From Streptomyces antibioticus (GTDB taxonomy: Bacteria; Actinomycetota; Actinomycetes; Streptomycetales; Streptomycetaceae), in NCBI RefSeq assembly GCF_001514065.1, contig NZ_KQ948428.1:499525-563524 (forward strand): a DNA stretch of 64,000 nucleotides, read 5' to 3'. The notes beneath the pieces are model-generated. The model ran no database searches. It was not told where the DNA came from and saw only the letters and a list, made by a program, of their open reading frames with translations. Both the position numbers and the translations under genes were made by a program. Below, one piece after another: positions 9,619 to 18,053 of the stretch (position 1 is the first letter of the stretch; each line of letters opens with the position of its first letter).

Positions 9619-9854
9619 AGCCCCTCGGATCACCTTTTCGGGCGCAGGGATTTTGTCGTCACTTTGTCGATACGGCCACTTTCAGTCGAGAGTGATCCCT
9701 CGAACGAGCCGAATCGTTCACCGAACGATCGACCACACGTCCGAATTGCACCAATTGTTACTCACTAGATCGTGATCATTCTCTAAAGGACTCGTGATCC
9801 GGTGCCGAAGACGACTGTGACCTTCCAAGTCGTCCCCGCACTCCAGGAGGCCTG

Positions 9855-10517
9855 GTGTCCGTTCTTCTCGAGCAGCCCGCAAGCCTGGTCGCCTACCGCC
9901 CGAACAAGCCCACCGCGATGGTGGTCGTGGCCGACCCGCGCGTCCGCTCCACCGTCACCCGCCATCTGTGGGCGCTCGGTGTGCGCGATGTCATCGAGGC
10001 CTCGTCCGTCGCGGAGGCTCGTCCCCGCATCGGCAACCCCCGCGACATCTGCGTCGCCGACGTCCACCTGCCCGACGGCTCCGGCCTGACCCTCCTGTCG
10101 GAGACCCGCGCGGCAGGCTGGCCCAATGGCCTCGCCCTGTCCGCCGCCGACGACATCGGCGCCGTTCGCAACGCCCTCGCGGGCGGAGTGAAGGGCTACG
10201 TCGTCACCGGCACCCGCACCAACGTCGGGCTCCCCACCCGACCCGGTGCCGCCCCCATCGGCTCCCGCGCCGCCGGGATGCACCGCCGCCCCCCGGGTGC
10301 CCCGAGCCACCCGGGCGGCTACCGCGAGCTGTCCGGCCGTGAGGTCGAGGTACTGCGGCTGGTGGCGGAGGGCCAGTCGAACAAGGCCATCGGCGTCTCG
10401 ATGGGCCTGTCCGCACTGACCGTCAAGAGCCACCTCGCCCGCATCGCCCGCAAGCTCGGCACGGGCGACCGTGCCGGAATGGTGGCGGTGGCCCTGCGCA
10501 CCGGCATCATCCACTGA
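9855..10517 (+). CDS. Orphan LuxR/NarL-type response regulator
   Basis: A 220-residue transcription factor with an N-terminal receiver and a C-terminal LuxR helix-turn-helix. The GTG at 9855 follows AGGAGG. Asp69 (ADVHLPDGSG) is the likely phospho-acceptor and a Lys is retained in GGVKGYVV. The usual acidic pair after strand 1 is reduced to one Asp (VVVADPRV). A Pro/Arg-rich linker precedes ELSGREVEVLRLVAEGQSNK, where the HTH starts. No sensor kinase is adjacent. The upstream 236 bp are unusually AT-rich for this genome and contain several inverted half-sites, consistent with a regulated promoter. A long hairpin terminator follows. Confidence 0.88.
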   Translation: MSVLLEQPASLVAYRPNKPTAMVVVADPRVRSTVTRHLWALGVRDVIEASSVAEARPRIGNPRDICVADVHLPDGSGLTLLSETRAAGWPNGLALSAADDIGAVRNALAGGVKGYVVTGTRTNVGLPTRPGAAPIGSRAAGMHRRPPGAPSHPGGYRELSGREVEVLRLVAEGQSNKAIGVSMGLSALTVKSHLARIARKLGTGDRAGMVAVALRTGIIH

Positions 10518-10613
10518 GATTCCCGCCCACGATCGAACCGAGGGTTCCCCGCCCTCCTCGTTCACGGACGTGAACCAGAGCTTTCACCTTGCTGACTGGT
10601 TTACGACCCCCAG

Positions 10614-10647
10614 GCGCCCGTCGACGGAACGTTCCGTCGGCGGGCGC
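10614..10647. terminator. 34-nt near-perfect inverted repeat after the response regulator
   Basis: The arms GCGCCCGTCGACGGAAC and GTTCCGTCGGCGGGCGC pair over 17 bp with one G-T pair and essentially no loop (four bases would open). It lies about 100 bp after the response-regulator stop and just before the RNase D gene. There is no T tract, which is common in streptomycetes, so it probably terminates the upstream transcript. A cruciform operator for rnd is the alternative. Confidence 0.6.
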
Positions 10648-10673
10648 TGTCCATACACAGATACCCTTGACAG

Positions 10674-11966
10674 GTGACCGACGCCCAAGACACCGCAGCA
10701 GACAGCTCACTGCGAACCACCGGAGGCGCCCCTCCGGACGACGGCGGATCTTCTGTTACGGGGGCGCCGAACCCTGAGGCCGTTCCGCTACTGGAACCGC
10801 GCGAAGGCATTCCGCCAGTGATCGCGGACGAGACCGCGCTCGCCGAGATGATCGCCGCGTTCGCCGCCGGCTCCGGACCCGTCGCCGTCGACGCCGAGCG
10901 CGCCTCCGGCTACCGCTACGGACAGCGGGCCTATCTCGTCCAGCTGCGCCGCGAAGGCGCCGGCAGCGCCCTGATCGACCCCGTGGCCTGCCCCGACCTG
11001 TCCGGGCTCGGCGAGGCGCTCTCCGGTGTGGAGTGGGTGCTGCACGCCGCCACCCAGGACCTGCCCTGTCTCCGTGAGATAGGCATGATTCCGACATCGT
11101 TGTTCGACACCGAGCTGGCCGGACGGCTCGCCGGGTTCCCCCGGGTCGGGCTCGGCGCGATGGTCGAGGGCGTCCTGGGCTTCGTACTGGAGAAGGGCCA
11201 CTCCGCCGTCGACTGGTCGACCCGGCCGCTGCCCGAGCCGTGGCTGCGCTACGCCGCGCTGGACGTGGAGCTCCTGGTCGATCTGCGGGACGCGCTGGAG
11301 AAGGAGCTGGACCGGCAGGGGAAGCTGGAGTGGGCGCGGCAGGAGTTCGCCGCGATCGCGGCCGCGCCGCCCGCCGAGCCGCGCAAGGATCCCTGGCGGC
11401 GGACGTCCGGGATGCACAAGGTGCGGCGGCGTCGGCAGCTGGCCGTCGTCCGGGAGCTGTGGCAGACCCGGGACCGGATCGCGCAGCGGCGGGACGTGTC
11501 GCCGGGCAAGGTGCTGTCCGACGCGGCGATCGTGGAGGCCGCGCTGTCGCTTCCGGCCAATGTGCACGCGCTGACCGGGCTGAACGGGTTCGGGGCGCGC
11601 ATGGGCCGGCGGCAGCTGGAGCAGTGGCAGGCCGCCGTCGACCGGGCCAAGGCGCTGCCCGAGGCACAGTTGCCTGCGCCTGGGCAGCCGGTGACGGGGC
11701 CGCCGCCGCCGCGGGCGTGGGCCGACAAGGATCCTGCGGCTGCGGCTCGGTTGTCCGCGGCCCGGGCGGGCGTCTCCGCCCTGGCCGAGCGGCTCAACAT
11801 GCCTCAGGAGAACCTGATCACTCCGGACACGGTTCGGCGGGTTTGCTGGGAGCCGCCGAAGGTGGTGGACCTCGCGTCCGTCGGGGAGGCGTTGAGCGGG
11901 CACGGGGCTCGGCCGTGGCAGGTCGAGCTGGTGGCGCCGGTTCTGGTGAGTGCGTTGTCCGCCTAG
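10674..11966 (+). CDS. rnd: Ribonuclease D (DEDD 3'-5' exonuclease with HRDC domain)
   Basis: A 430-residue exoribonuclease acting on tRNA precursors and other structured RNAs. After a low-complexity N-terminus, the DEDD exonuclease domain (about residues 40-220) shows VAVDAERASGYRY (first acidic pair), LHAATQDLPCL and YAALDVELLVDLRDAL (last Tyr/Asp motif). An HRDC domain follows (about 235-310, RRRQLAVVRELWQTRDRIAQ). The C-terminal third, ending in a second helical region, is typical of actinobacterial RNase D. It starts at GTG 10674. The full DEDD set appears present, so an active enzyme is expected. Confidence 0.9.
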   Translation: MTDAQDTAADSSLRTTGGAPPDDGGSSVTGAPNPEAVPLLEPREGIPPVIADETALAEMIAAFAAGSGPVAVDAERASGYRYGQRAYLVQLRREGAGSALIDPVACPDLSGLGEALSGVEWVLHAATQDLPCLREIGMIPTSLFDTELAGRLAGFPRVGLGAMVEGVLGFVLEKGHSAVDWSTRPLPEPWLRYAALDVELLVDLRDALEKELDRQGKLEWARQEFAAIAAAPPAEPRKDPWRRTSGMHKVRRRRQLAVVRELWQTRDRIAQRRDVSPGKVLSDAAIVEAALSLPANVHALTGLNGFGARMGRRQLEQWQAAVDRAKALPEAQLPAPGQPVTGPPPPRAWADKDPAAAARLSAARAGVSALAERLNMPQENLITPDTVRRVCWEPPKVVDLASVGEALSGHGARPWQVELVAPVLVSALSA

Positions 11967-12090
11967 CCCTTCAGAGCCTTCGAAGCGGAACACGGGACAT
12001 CGAGATCACGCCAAGATCCTGGGACGGCACGGGCTCCTCGGCACCGCCGCCGATGTGACCTTCGCCGCTCCCGCCTCCAGGACTGTGCAG

Positions 12091-12132
12091 CTACGTTACC
12101 CACAAGTAGCATGGGCCTGAGCGCGCGCTCAG
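12091..12132. promoter_or_regulatory. Candidate operator cluster upstream of the fadAB operon
   Basis: Two inverted repeats lie in the 223-bp leader before fadA. GTTACCCACAAGTAGC (12095-12110) is an imperfect dyad of the form GYTAC-N6-GTARC. CTGAGCGCGCGCTCAG (12117-12132) is a perfect 16-bp palindrome. Beta-oxidation operons in actinobacteria are usually repressed by TetR- or GntR-type regulators that bind such dyads. Which protein binds here is not known. Confidence 0.4.
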
Positions 12133-12189
12133 CGCTTGCGCCGTGCAGCCGTGCCAGCAGTGCCATCCCGCATCTGGAGGAGAGCCATC

Positions 12190-13407
12190 GTGCCTCGTAC
12201 CGTCAGGGACGTCGTCTTCGTCGACGGCGTCCGTACCCCGTTCGGCAAGGCGGGCCCGAAGGGCATCTACCACGAGACCCGCGCCGACGACCTCGTCGTG
12301 AAGGCGATCCGGGAGCTGCTGCGCCGGAACCCGGCTCTGGAGCCCGCGAAGATCGACGAGGTCGCCATCGCCGCGACCACGCAGATCGGTGACCAGGGCC
12401 TGACCATCGGCCGGACCGCCGGCATCCTGGCCGGTCTGCCGACGTCCGTGCCCGGCTACTCCATCGACCGCATGTGCGCCGGCGCCCTGACCGCCGTCAC
12501 GACCGTCGCCGGTTCCGTGGCCTTCGGTGCGTACGACGTCGCCATCGCCGGCGGTGTCGAGCACATGGGCCGCCACCCCATGGGCGAGGGCGTGGACCCG
12601 AACCCGCGGTTCGTGAGCGAGAAGCTGGTCGACGAGTCCGCCCTGTTCATGGGCATGACCGCGGAGAACCTGCACGACCGCTACCCGACGATCACCAAGC
12701 AGCGCACCGACGAGTACGCCGTGCGCTCGCAGGAGAAGGCCGCCAAGGCGTACGCCAACGGCCAGATCCAGGCCGACCTGGTGCCGATCTCGGTGCGCCG
12801 CACCAACCCGGAGGCCGGTGAGACCGGCTGGGGCCTGGTCACCGCCGACGAGCCGATGCGCCCGGGCACCACGCTGGAGAACCTCTCCGGCCTGAAGACG
12901 CCGTTCCGTGTCCACGGACGCGTGACCGCGGGCAACGCCGCCGGCCTCAACGACGGTGCCACCGCCTCCCTCATCGCCTCCGAGGACTTCGCCCGGGAGA
13001 ACAACCTCCCGGTGAAGATGCGCCTCGTCTCCTACTCCTTCGCGGGTGTGGAGCCGGAGGTCATGGGCTACGGCCCGATCCCGGCCACGGAGAAGGCCCT
13101 CGCCCAGGCGGGGCTCACCATCGACGACATCGGCCTGTTCGAGATCAACGAGGCCTTCGCCGTCCAGGTGCTCGCGTTCCTGGAGCACTACGGCATCGCC
13201 GACGACGACGCGCGCGTCAACCAGTACGGCGGCGCCATCGCCTTCGGCCACCCGCTCGCCTCCTCCGGCGTCCGCCTGATGACGCAGCTGGCCCGCCAGT
13301 TCGAGGAGCAGCCGGAGGTCCGCTACGGCCTGACCACCATGTGCGTCGGCTTCGGCATGGGCGCGACCGTCATCTGGGAGAACCCGCACTTCGAGGGGGA
13401 CAAGTGA
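12190..13407 (+). CDS. fadA: Acetyl-CoA C-acyltransferase (3-ketoacyl-CoA thiolase)
   Basis: A 405-residue thiolase that cleaves 3-ketoacyl-CoA with CoA in the final step of beta-oxidation. The GTG at 12190 follows GGAGGAGAG; an upstream in-frame ATG at 12136 gives an Arg-rich non-conserved extension and was rejected. The acyl-accepting Cys is about 96 in SIDRMCAGALTA. NEAFAVQVLAF, the catalytic His about 354 in AIAFGHPLASSG and Cys about 385 in TTMCVGFGMGA complete the active site. Its stop overlaps the fadB start (GTGA), so the alpha and beta subunits of the fatty-acid oxidation complex are translationally coupled. Confidence 0.94.
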   Translation: MPRTVRDVVFVDGVRTPFGKAGPKGIYHETRADDLVVKAIRELLRRNPALEPAKIDEVAIAATTQIGDQGLTIGRTAGILAGLPTSVPGYSIDRMCAGALTAVTTVAGSVAFGAYDVAIAGGVEHMGRHPMGEGVDPNPRFVSEKLVDESALFMGMTAENLHDRYPTITKQRTDEYAVRSQEKAAKAYANGQIQADLVPISVRRTNPEAGETGWGLVTADEPMRPGTTLENLSGLKTPFRVHGRVTAGNAAGLNDGATASLIASEDFARENNLPVKMRLVSYSFAGVEPEVMGYGPIPATEKALAQAGLTIDDIGLFEINEAFAVQVLAFLEHYGIADDDARVNQYGGAIAFGHPLASSGVRLMTQLARQFEEQPEVRYGLTTMCVGFGMGATVIWENPHFEGDK

Positions 13408-15533
13408 GCACCACCGCTGAGCTTTTGAAGGGTGCGGCCGAGCTGTTCCCCGACGAGGTCGTGACGTCCGCGCACGTACGCCACCTCGACCTGCCGTTCG
13501 GTGCCGGGCGCTTCGCGCTCATCACCCTCGACAACGGCTTCGACCACACCAAGCCGACCACCTTCGGCCCGCAGTCGCTGGCCAACCTGGACGCGGCGAT
13601 CGACCAGGTCGAGGCGGAGGCCGCGGCCGGCGGCATCGTCGGCGTCGGCATCACCGGCAAGCCGTTCATCTTCGCGGTCGGCGCCGACCTCAAGGGCGTC
13701 GAGCTGCTGAAGGAGCACAAGGACGCGCTCGCCATCGGCAAGGGCGGCCACGAGGTCTTCAAGCGCCTGTCGGGCCTGGCCGTGCCGACCTTCGCCTACT
13801 ACAACGGCGCCGCGATGGGCGGTGGCGTCGAGGTCGGTCTGCACTGCAAGTACCGGACGGTCTCGAAGGCGCTCCCCGCCTTCTCGCTCCCCGAGGTCTT
13901 CCTCGGCCTGGTGCCCGGCTGGGGCGGCTGCACGATCCTGCCGAACCTGATCGGCGCCGACAAGGCCGTCTCGGTGATCATCGAGAACAGCCTGAACCAG
14001 AACAAGCAGCTCAAGGGCCAGCAGGTCTTCGACCTCGGCATCGCCGACGCCCTCTTCGAGGGCGCGGACTTCCTGGAGCAGTCGCTGATCTGGACGGCTT
14101 CCGTCCTGAAGGGTGACATCGAGGTCGAGCGTCCGGTCATCGACCGTGGCGAGGCCTGGGACCAGGCCGTCGCGCGCGGCCGGTTCATCGCCGACTCCAA
14201 GGTGCACGGGGCCGCTCCGGCCGCCTACCGCGCCCTGGACATCATCGCCAACGCCAAGAACGGCGACCTCCAGCAGGGCTACGACGCCGAGGACAAGGCG
14301 CTCGCCGACCTGATCATGGGTGGCGAACTGCGCTCCGGCATCTACGCGTTCAACCTGGTGCAGAAGCGCGGCAAGCGTCCCGCGGGCGCCCCGGACAAGT
14401 CGCTGGCCCGCCCGGTCACCAAGGTCGGCGTCGTCGGCGCGGGCCTGATGGCCTCGCAGCTGGCGCTGCTGTTCCTGCGCCGCCTCGAGGTCCCGGTCGT
14501 CCTCACGGACATCGACCAGGAGCGCGTCGACAAGGGTGTGGGCTACGTCCACGCCGAGATCGAGAAGCTGCTCGGCAAGGGCCGTATCAACCAGGACAAG
14601 GCCAACCGCCTCAAGGCCCTGGTCACCGGTGTGCTGGACAAGGCCGAGGGCTTCTCCGACGCGGACTTCATCATCGAAGCCGTGTTCGAGGAGATCGGCG
14701 TCAAGCAGACCGTGTTCGCGGAGGTCGAGGCGGTCGCCCCGGCGCACGCGATCCTGGCGACGAACACCTCGTCGCTGTCGGTGTCGGAGATGGCGTCGAA
14801 GCTCCAGCACCCCGAGCGGGTCGTCGGCTTCCACTTCTTCAACCCGGTGGCCGTGCTTCCGCTGCTGGAGATCGTCCGCGGCGAGAAGACCGACGACGCC
14901 TCGCTGGCCACGGCCTTCGCCGTCGCCAAGAAGCTGAAGAAGACCGCGGTGCTGACGAAGGACGCCCCCGCGTTCGTCGTGAACCGCATCCTCACCCGCT
15001 TCATGGGCGAGATCCAGAACGTCATCGACGAGGGCACGCCGGTCGAGGTCGCGGAGAAGGCGGTCGAGCCGCTGGGTCTGCCGATGTCGCCGCTGGTCCT
15101 CCTGGAGCTGGTCGGCCCCGCGATCGGTCTGCACGTCTCCGAGACCCTGAACCGGGCCTTCCCGGACCGCTTCACGGTCTCCCCCAACCTCGCGGCCGTC
15201 GTCAAGGCGGGCAAGCGCGGCTTCTACGTCTACGACTCCGGCAAGCCGGAGCTGGACCCCGAGGTCGCCGCGCTGCTGAAGCAGGGCGATGTCGTCCTCA
15301 CCGAGGAGCAGGTGCGTGACCGCGTCCTCGACGCCGTCGCCCAGGAGATCGGGCTCATGCTCGACGAGGGTGTCGTCGCCGAGGCCCAGGACATCGACCT
15401 CTGCCTGATCACGGGCGCCGGCTGGCCCTTCCACCTGGGCGGCATCACGCCGTACCTGGACCGCGAGGGTGTCTCGGAGCGCGTGAACGGCAAGAAGTTC
15501 CTGGCGCCGGGCGTGGCCAGCGTCCCGGCGTAG
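13404..15533 (+). CDS. fadB: Fatty oxidation complex alpha subunit: enoyl-CoA hydratase / 3-hydroxyacyl-CoA dehydrogenase
   Basis: A 709-residue bifunctional enzyme. The N-terminal crotonase domain (about residues 1-300) hydrates trans-2-enoyl-CoA. It shows GKPFIFAVGADLKG and YYNGAAMGGGVEVGLHC, the oxyanion-hole segments. The middle NAD-binding domain begins at VGVVGAGLMASQLALLFLRR, and FHFFNPVAVLPLLEIVRG with the downstream all-helical C-terminal domains form the hydroxyacyl-CoA dehydrogenase. It starts at the GTG overlapping the fadA stop, preceded by GAGGGGGA. It is the second gene of the operon and is followed by a strong terminator. Confidence 0.94.
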   Translation: MSTTAELLKGAAELFPDEVVTSAHVRHLDLPFGAGRFALITLDNGFDHTKPTTFGPQSLANLDAAIDQVEAEAAAGGIVGVGITGKPFIFAVGADLKGVELLKEHKDALAIGKGGHEVFKRLSGLAVPTFAYYNGAAMGGGVEVGLHCKYRTVSKALPAFSLPEVFLGLVPGWGGCTILPNLIGADKAVSVIIENSLNQNKQLKGQQVFDLGIADALFEGADFLEQSLIWTASVLKGDIEVERPVIDRGEAWDQAVARGRFIADSKVHGAAPAAYRALDIIANAKNGDLQQGYDAEDKALADLIMGGELRSGIYAFNLVQKRGKRPAGAPDKSLARPVTKVGVVGAGLMASQLALLFLRRLEVPVVLTDIDQERVDKGVGYVHAEIEKLLGKGRINQDKANRLKALVTGVLDKAEGFSDADFIIEAVFEEIGVKQTVFAEVEAVAPAHAILATNTSSLSVSEMASKLQHPERVVGFHFFNPVAVLPLLEIVRGEKTDDASLATAFAVAKKLKKTAVLTKDAPAFVVNRILTRFMGEIQNVIDEGTPVEVAEKAVEPLGLPMSPLVLLELVGPAIGLHVSETLNRAFPDRFTVSPNLAAVVKAGKRGFYVYDSGKPELDPEVAALLKQGDVVLTEEQVRDRVLDAVAQEIGLMLDEGVVAEAQDIDLCLITGAGWPFHLGGITPYLDREGVSERVNGKKFLAPGVASVPA

Positions 15534-15555
15534 CCGCCGCGTTCGCTGTGAACGG

Positions 15556-15591
15556 CGGTGCCCCGCAGGCCGGTCGGCTTGCGGGGCACCG
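15556..15591. terminator. Bidirectional rho-independent-type terminator after fadB
   Basis: CGGTGCCCCGCA (15556-15567) pairs with TGCGGGGCACCG (15580-15591) over 12 bp with a 12-nt loop, 23 nt after the fadB stop. A convergent gene ends at 15619, so the symmetrical stem probably stops transcripts from both directions. Confidence 0.75.
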
Positions 15592-15618
15592 GTGTTCCGG
15601 CGGGACTGCGAGATTGCG

Positions 15619-16029
15619 TCAGCGAGCGTCCTCGACGTGGACGACCTGGAGGTCGGTGCCGTCGCGGTGGCGCTTGCTGCGGCCGTGGAGGCCCACGGCG
15701 AGGTTCGACGGGTCGGCGGGCTCGTCGGAGCCGACGTAGGTGACGACGTCCGGGTGGTGGCCGGTGACCAGCCAGCCGGTGCCGTCCTTGAGCGCGTGGG
15801 TGCCGAAGTCACCGGCGGGACCGCCGGCGCGCACGGGACCGAACTGCCGGAGGATCTCCACGGCCTGCCCGGCGAGTTCGCCGTCGGGCTCCTTGAGCAT
15901 CACGCACGTGCCGTTCTCGAACAGCACCCAGGACACCCCGGAGGGCTCCAGGATGCGCTGCCATACCTCGACGAGGTGTTCGATGTCGTCCACGCGGTCA
16001 TGGTGGCGCACCCGCCCCCGAACGGTCAT
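15619..16029 (-). CDS. Conserved hypothetical protein (up to 136 aa)
   Basis: A small soluble protein, not recognised. The compact alpha/beta pattern (VDDIEHLVEVWQRILEPSGV, WVLFENGTCVMLKEPDGELA, GTGWLVTGHHPDVVTYVGSDE) suggests a single globular domain. A poorly conserved tail ends GRSKRHRDGTDLQVVHVEDAR. The start is uncertain. The ATG at 16027 has GGGAGGG too far upstream, and a GTG at 15993 (just before DDIEHL) may be real, giving 124 residues. It lies directly downstream of the beta-propeller-like gene on the same strand (15-nt gap from the ATG), so the two may form an operon. Confidence 0.62.
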   Translation of the reverse strand: MTVRGRVRHHDRVDDIEHLVEVWQRILEPSGVSWVLFENGTCVMLKEPDGELAGQAVEILRQFGPVRAGGPAGDFGTHALKDGTGWLVTGHHPDVVTYVGSDEPADPSNLAVGLHGRSKRHRDGTDLQVVHVEDAR

Positions 16030-16044
16030 GCGAATAAAGCCGGT

Positions 16045-17064
16045 TCAGCCCTCCCGCCACGCCTCCAGCGCCAGCCCCGGTTCGTCCTTGCGCCGGGTCA
16101 GCAGGAGCTGGCCGGTCGACGGGGACAACGTTGCCGCCACGACCCGGCCGTCCTCGTCGGTCGCGAGCGACACCCGTGCGTCCGACGGGAGTTGGGGCCC
16201 CGACTCCGTCCACCACGCCCCCGCGGCCTCCTGTTCCGTCGGATAGGCGGCGAAAGCGACCCGGCCGCTCGAAGAGCGCTGGGCGAGCAACGTGCAGTCG
16301 TGGCCGTCGAGTTCGCAGCGGACGGCGGAGACCGGGCCGGGACCGGCCGAGGCGAGGAGAGAGACGGGCTTGCCTCCCGGACGCCAGGCGCACAGGTCAC
16401 CGGAGTCGTCGGTGTAGAAGAGGGTGGTGCGGTCGGCGGAGGTGGCCACGGCGCGGAGGGTACCCGGACGTACCGGGGTCTCGACCGCCTCCTCCAGGAC
16501 CGGCGGGGTGCCCCGCTCGCCCTGCCGCCAGTACAGCAGGCCCCCGGGGACGGCCGCGTACAGCTCCACGCGCCCGCACTCCCCCGTCACCGCGGCCAAG
16601 TCCTCTTGTACGTCACTCCCCTTGAGGTCCCGCCACGGGTCCCACCCGCCCTTCTCCTTCTGCGCGGCCATGCTCACCCCGCCGCTGCTGTTGCGGACGA
16701 AGACATGGGCCCGCCCCTGGGCGTCGACGGCGACGGCCGGTGTGCCGGTGCGGTCGCCGGTCTTGTCCGGGTGGCCGATCGGGGACCAGTCGAGGGCGGC
16801 GAGCCGGGGGCGGAAGTGCGTGGAGTGGACGAGCCCGGCCTCGCCGGGTTTGGTGGGCCGCCAGGAGACGAGATGGGCGTAGCCGTCCGCTCCCTGACCG
16901 ACGGCCGGACCGGGGCGGAGCTTCTGGTCGCCGCCCACCTGGCGCGGGGGAGCCTCCCAGGGGCCGCCGGGCGCGAGTTCGGCCCGGCACAGCAGGGCCT
17001 CGCCGGACGGCAGATAGACACTGAGCCGGCCGTCACGGCCGCGGAGGAGCCAGTCGCCGTTCAC
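16045..17064 (-). CDS. Repeat-containing beta-propeller-like protein of unknown function
   Basis: A 339-residue soluble protein with no signal peptide, starting at GTG. Its sequence is made of recurring blade-like units with pattern hydrophobic-x-x-D-G-x-G-x-hydrophobic, for example GRDGRLSVYLPSG, QGADGYAHLVSW, DAQGRAHVFVRNSSGG, GECGRVELYAAVPGG, ADRTTLFYTDDSGD and DEDGRVVAATLSP, spaced about 45-50 residues apart. This resembles fucose-lectin-like or PLL-type propellers and implies six or seven blades. No catalytic residues are evident. It could bind sugars or proteins, but that is inference from fold alone. Confidence 0.65.
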   Translation of the reverse strand: MNGDWLLRGRDGRLSVYLPSGEALLCRAELAPGGPWEAPPRQVGGDQKLRPGPAVGQGADGYAHLVSWRPTKPGEAGLVHSTHFRPRLAALDWSPIGHPDKTGDRTGTPAVAVDAQGRAHVFVRNSSGGVSMAAQKEKGGWDPWRDLKGSDVQEDLAAVTGECGRVELYAAVPGGLLYWRQGERGTPPVLEEAVETPVRPGTLRAVATSADRTTLFYTDDSGDLCAWRPGGKPVSLLASAGPGPVSAVRCELDGHDCTLLAQRSSSGRVAFAAYPTEQEAAGAWWTESGPQLPSDARVSLATDEDGRVVAATLSPSTGQLLLTRRKDEPGLALEAWREG

Positions 17065-17159
17065 CGGTTCACTCTATGCGGGGGCGGGCGTGGGCCGACG
17101 GTCCGGGGGCCCGCCTGGCCGCCTGGCCACCCCCTGCCCACGCGTCTACGTTTGGCGTC

Positions 17160-18041
17160 ATGACCGACAAGCTCACCGTCACCGTTCTCGGCACCGGCAT
17201 CATGGGCGCCGCCATGGCCCGCAACCTCGCCGCGGCCGGGCACACCGTCCGCGCCTGGAACCGCACCCGCGCCAAGGCCGAGCCCCTCACCGCCGACGGC
17301 ATCCGTGTCACCGACTCCCCCGCCGAGGCGGTCGAGGGCGCGGACGTCGTCCTGACCATGCTGTACGACGGTCCCGCCGCCCTGGAGGTGATGGAGGCGG
17401 CGCTGCCCGCACTGCGCCCGGGTGTGGTGTGGGCGCAGTCGACGACGGCCGGTGTCGAGGCCCTCGCCGAACTCGCCGCGTTCGCCGCCGCGCACGGCCT
17501 GGTCTTCTACGACGCCCCCGTGCTCGGCACCCGGCAGCCCGCGGAGGCCGGTCAGCTCACCGTGCTGGCGGGCGGCCCGGAGGCCCACCGGTACTCCGTG
17601 GCCCCCGTCTTCGACGCGGTCGGCGCCCGCACGGTGTGGACCGGCGAGGCGGGCAGCGCGACCCGGCTGAAGCTGGTCGCCAACAGCTGGGTGCTGGCCG
17701 CGACGGCGGCGACGGGCGAGGTCCTGGCGCTGTCCCAGGCGCTGGGCGTGGACCCGCAGGACTTCTTCGCGCTGATCGAGGGCGGACCGCTGGACATGGG
17801 CTATCTGCGCGCCAAGGCGGGACTGGTCCTGAACGGGCAGCTGACCCCGCCCCAGTTCGCGGTGTCCACGGCCGCCAAGGACGCCCGGCTGATCGTCGCG
17901 GCGGGCGAGGAGAACGGCGTACGCCTGGACGTGGCGGCGGCGAGCGCCGCGCGGCTGGAGCGGGCCGCGGCGCAGGGGCACGGGGACGAGGACATGGCGG
18001 CGGCCTACTACGCCAGCTTCGACGAGAAGGACGGGGACTGA
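17160..18041 (+). CDS. NAD(P)-dependent beta-hydroxyacid dehydrogenase family oxidoreductase
   Basis: A 293-residue protein of the 3-hydroxyisobutyrate/6-phosphogluconate dehydrogenase superfamily, probably reducing or oxidising a small beta-hydroxy acid or semialdehyde. The Rossmann motif TVLGTGIMGAAMARNLAAAG is at the N-terminus. The family substrate motif appears as FYDAPVLGTRQPAEAGQLTV (canonical DAPVSGG altered to DAPVLGT), and the active-site Lys region reads ATRLKLVANSWVLA (canonical KxxxN kept). The altered DAPVLGT places it in the GLYR/imine-reductase-like side of the family, so substrate is uncertain. The ATG at 17160 was preferred over an upstream in-frame start at 17076. Confidence 0.85.
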   Translation: MTDKLTVTVLGTGIMGAAMARNLAAAGHTVRAWNRTRAKAEPLTADGIRVTDSPAEAVEGADVVLTMLYDGPAALEVMEAALPALRPGVVWAQSTTAGVEALAELAAFAAAHGLVFYDAPVLGTRQPAEAGQLTVLAGGPEAHRYSVAPVFDAVGARTVWTGEAGSATRLKLVANSWVLAATAATGEVLALSQALGVDPQDFFALIEGGPLDMGYLRAKAGLVLNGQLTPPQFAVSTAAKDARLIVAAGEENGVRLDVAAASAARLERAAAQGHGDEDMAAAYYASFDEKDGD

Positions 18042-18053
18042 CACCCTGGCTCC

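Noticed and set aside
16124-16135. GACAACGTTGCC, one mismatch from the GH92 palindrome
   Set aside because: It lies within the coding sequence of the propeller-like protein and breaks the dyad, so it is probably chance.
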